DNA of 6,644 bases. Source: Sphingomonadales bacterium. Lineage in GTDB: Bacteria > Pseudomonadota > Alphaproteobacteria > Sphingomonadales > Sphingomonadaceae. The stretch covers positions 1 to 6,644 of the forward strand of contig JAIVHR010000023.1 in assembly GCA_020200935.1 (NCBI GenBank). Reading direction: 5' to 3'. This document shows, one piece after another, positions 6,468 through 6,644 of the stretch; position 1 is the stretch's first letter; each line of letters starts with the position of its first letter. The notes beneath the pieces are model-generated. The model saw nothing but the letters and a program-made list of their open reading frames with translations, was not told the origin of the DNA and made no database searches. The position numbers were made by a program, and so were the translations under genes.

Positions 6468-6644
6468 ATGCCAACGCGTATGCTGATCGATGCGCGCCAC
6501 CGGGAGGAAACCCGCGTGGCCGTCGTCAAATCGAACCGGATCGAGGAGTTTGATTTCGAGTCCGAAGAGCACAAGCAGCTCAAGGGAAATATCTATCTGG
6601 CCAAGGTGACCAGGGTCGAACCGTCGCTGCAGGCGGCGTTCATC
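6468..6644 (+). CDS. rne: ribonuclease E/G, N-terminal part (runs off the window)
   Basis: RNase E is the main endonuclease of mRNA decay and of rRNA/tRNA processing, and it organises the degradosome. Only 59 codons are present, open at the window edge. They encode MPTRMLIDARHREETRVAVV, then RIEEFDFESEEHKQLKGNIYLAKVTRVEPSLQAAFI with no stop. The ending GNIYLAKVTRVEPSLQAAFI is the start of the S1-like RNA-binding domain typical of RNase E/G proteins (E. coli: [21 protein letters not shown]). The length of the C-terminal degradosome scaffold, which would distinguish E from G, lies outside. The first residues resemble sphingomonad RNase E as I recall it. The start ATG is set by GGAGA seven bases upstream. 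It diverges from amiC with a 499-base gap. Confidence 0.92.
   Translation, partial: MPTRMLIDARHREETRVAVVKSNRIEEFDFESEEHKQLKGNIYLAKVTRVEPSLQAAFI

Noticed and set aside
6067..6486. A 139-codon plus-strand open frame through the terminator and leader
   Set aside because: It would be translated through the T7 terminator and overlaps rne out of frame; composition is Arg/Pro/Ala-rich noise.
6239..6553. A 104-codon plus-strand open frame in the rne leader that overlaps the rne start in another frame
   Set aside because: No Shine-Dalgarno of note, no recognisable domain, and it overlaps the well-supported rne start and leader stems.

Overview
The window looks like chromosomal core sequence from a GC-rich alphaproteobacterium, most likely a sphingomonad (Sphingomonadales). 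This rests on protein resemblance: the RNase E N-terminus (MPTRMLIDARHREETRVAV), the RF2 sequence ([13 protein letters not shown], no frameshift site), a PBP1A-type synthase, and a signal-bearing methyltransferase. The taxonomic call is inferred from remembered family resemblance, not from a search. No phage, transposase, integrase, CRISPR, tRNA or rRNA was seen.

Layout. Four complete genes lie on the minus strand, reading right to left: amiC-type N-acetylmuramoyl-L-alanine amidase (4709-5968), mrcA/PBP1A peptidoglycan synthase (2055-4583), prfB release factor 2 (794-1921), and a lipoprotein-like class I SAM methyltransferase (102-797) whose start overlaps the prfB stop as ATGA. Diverging from amiC, the plus strand carries the first 59 codons of rne (ribonuclease E/G, 6468 to the window end).

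How the genes relate. amiC and mrcA make a cell-wall pair: one cleaves peptidoglycan at septa, the other polymerises and crosslinks it. prfB and the methyltransferase follow downstream and are translationally coupled to each other. rne starts a separate transcription unit.

Non-coding content. The three gaps that do not hold the divergent start region (downstream of the methyltransferase, prfB-mrcA, mrcA-amiC) each carry a short REP-like palindrome of one architecture: 8-bp arms around a 4-nt loop. One gap holds an inverted pair and one holds a decayed copy. I found none in the 499-bp divergent gap.

That divergent gap is the most interesting part. It holds an AT-rich operator-like palindrome with a direct repeat (6044-6071). 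It also holds a 9-bp hairpin followed by a strong intrinsic terminator with a T7 tract (6089-6186), although no plus-strand gene precedes it. After these comes a structured rne leader with several stems and a final hairpin that pairs the rne Shine-Dalgarno. This could be an unannotated small RNA, or an attenuated and autoregulated rne leader. Everything here was worked out by eye without folding or database tools.
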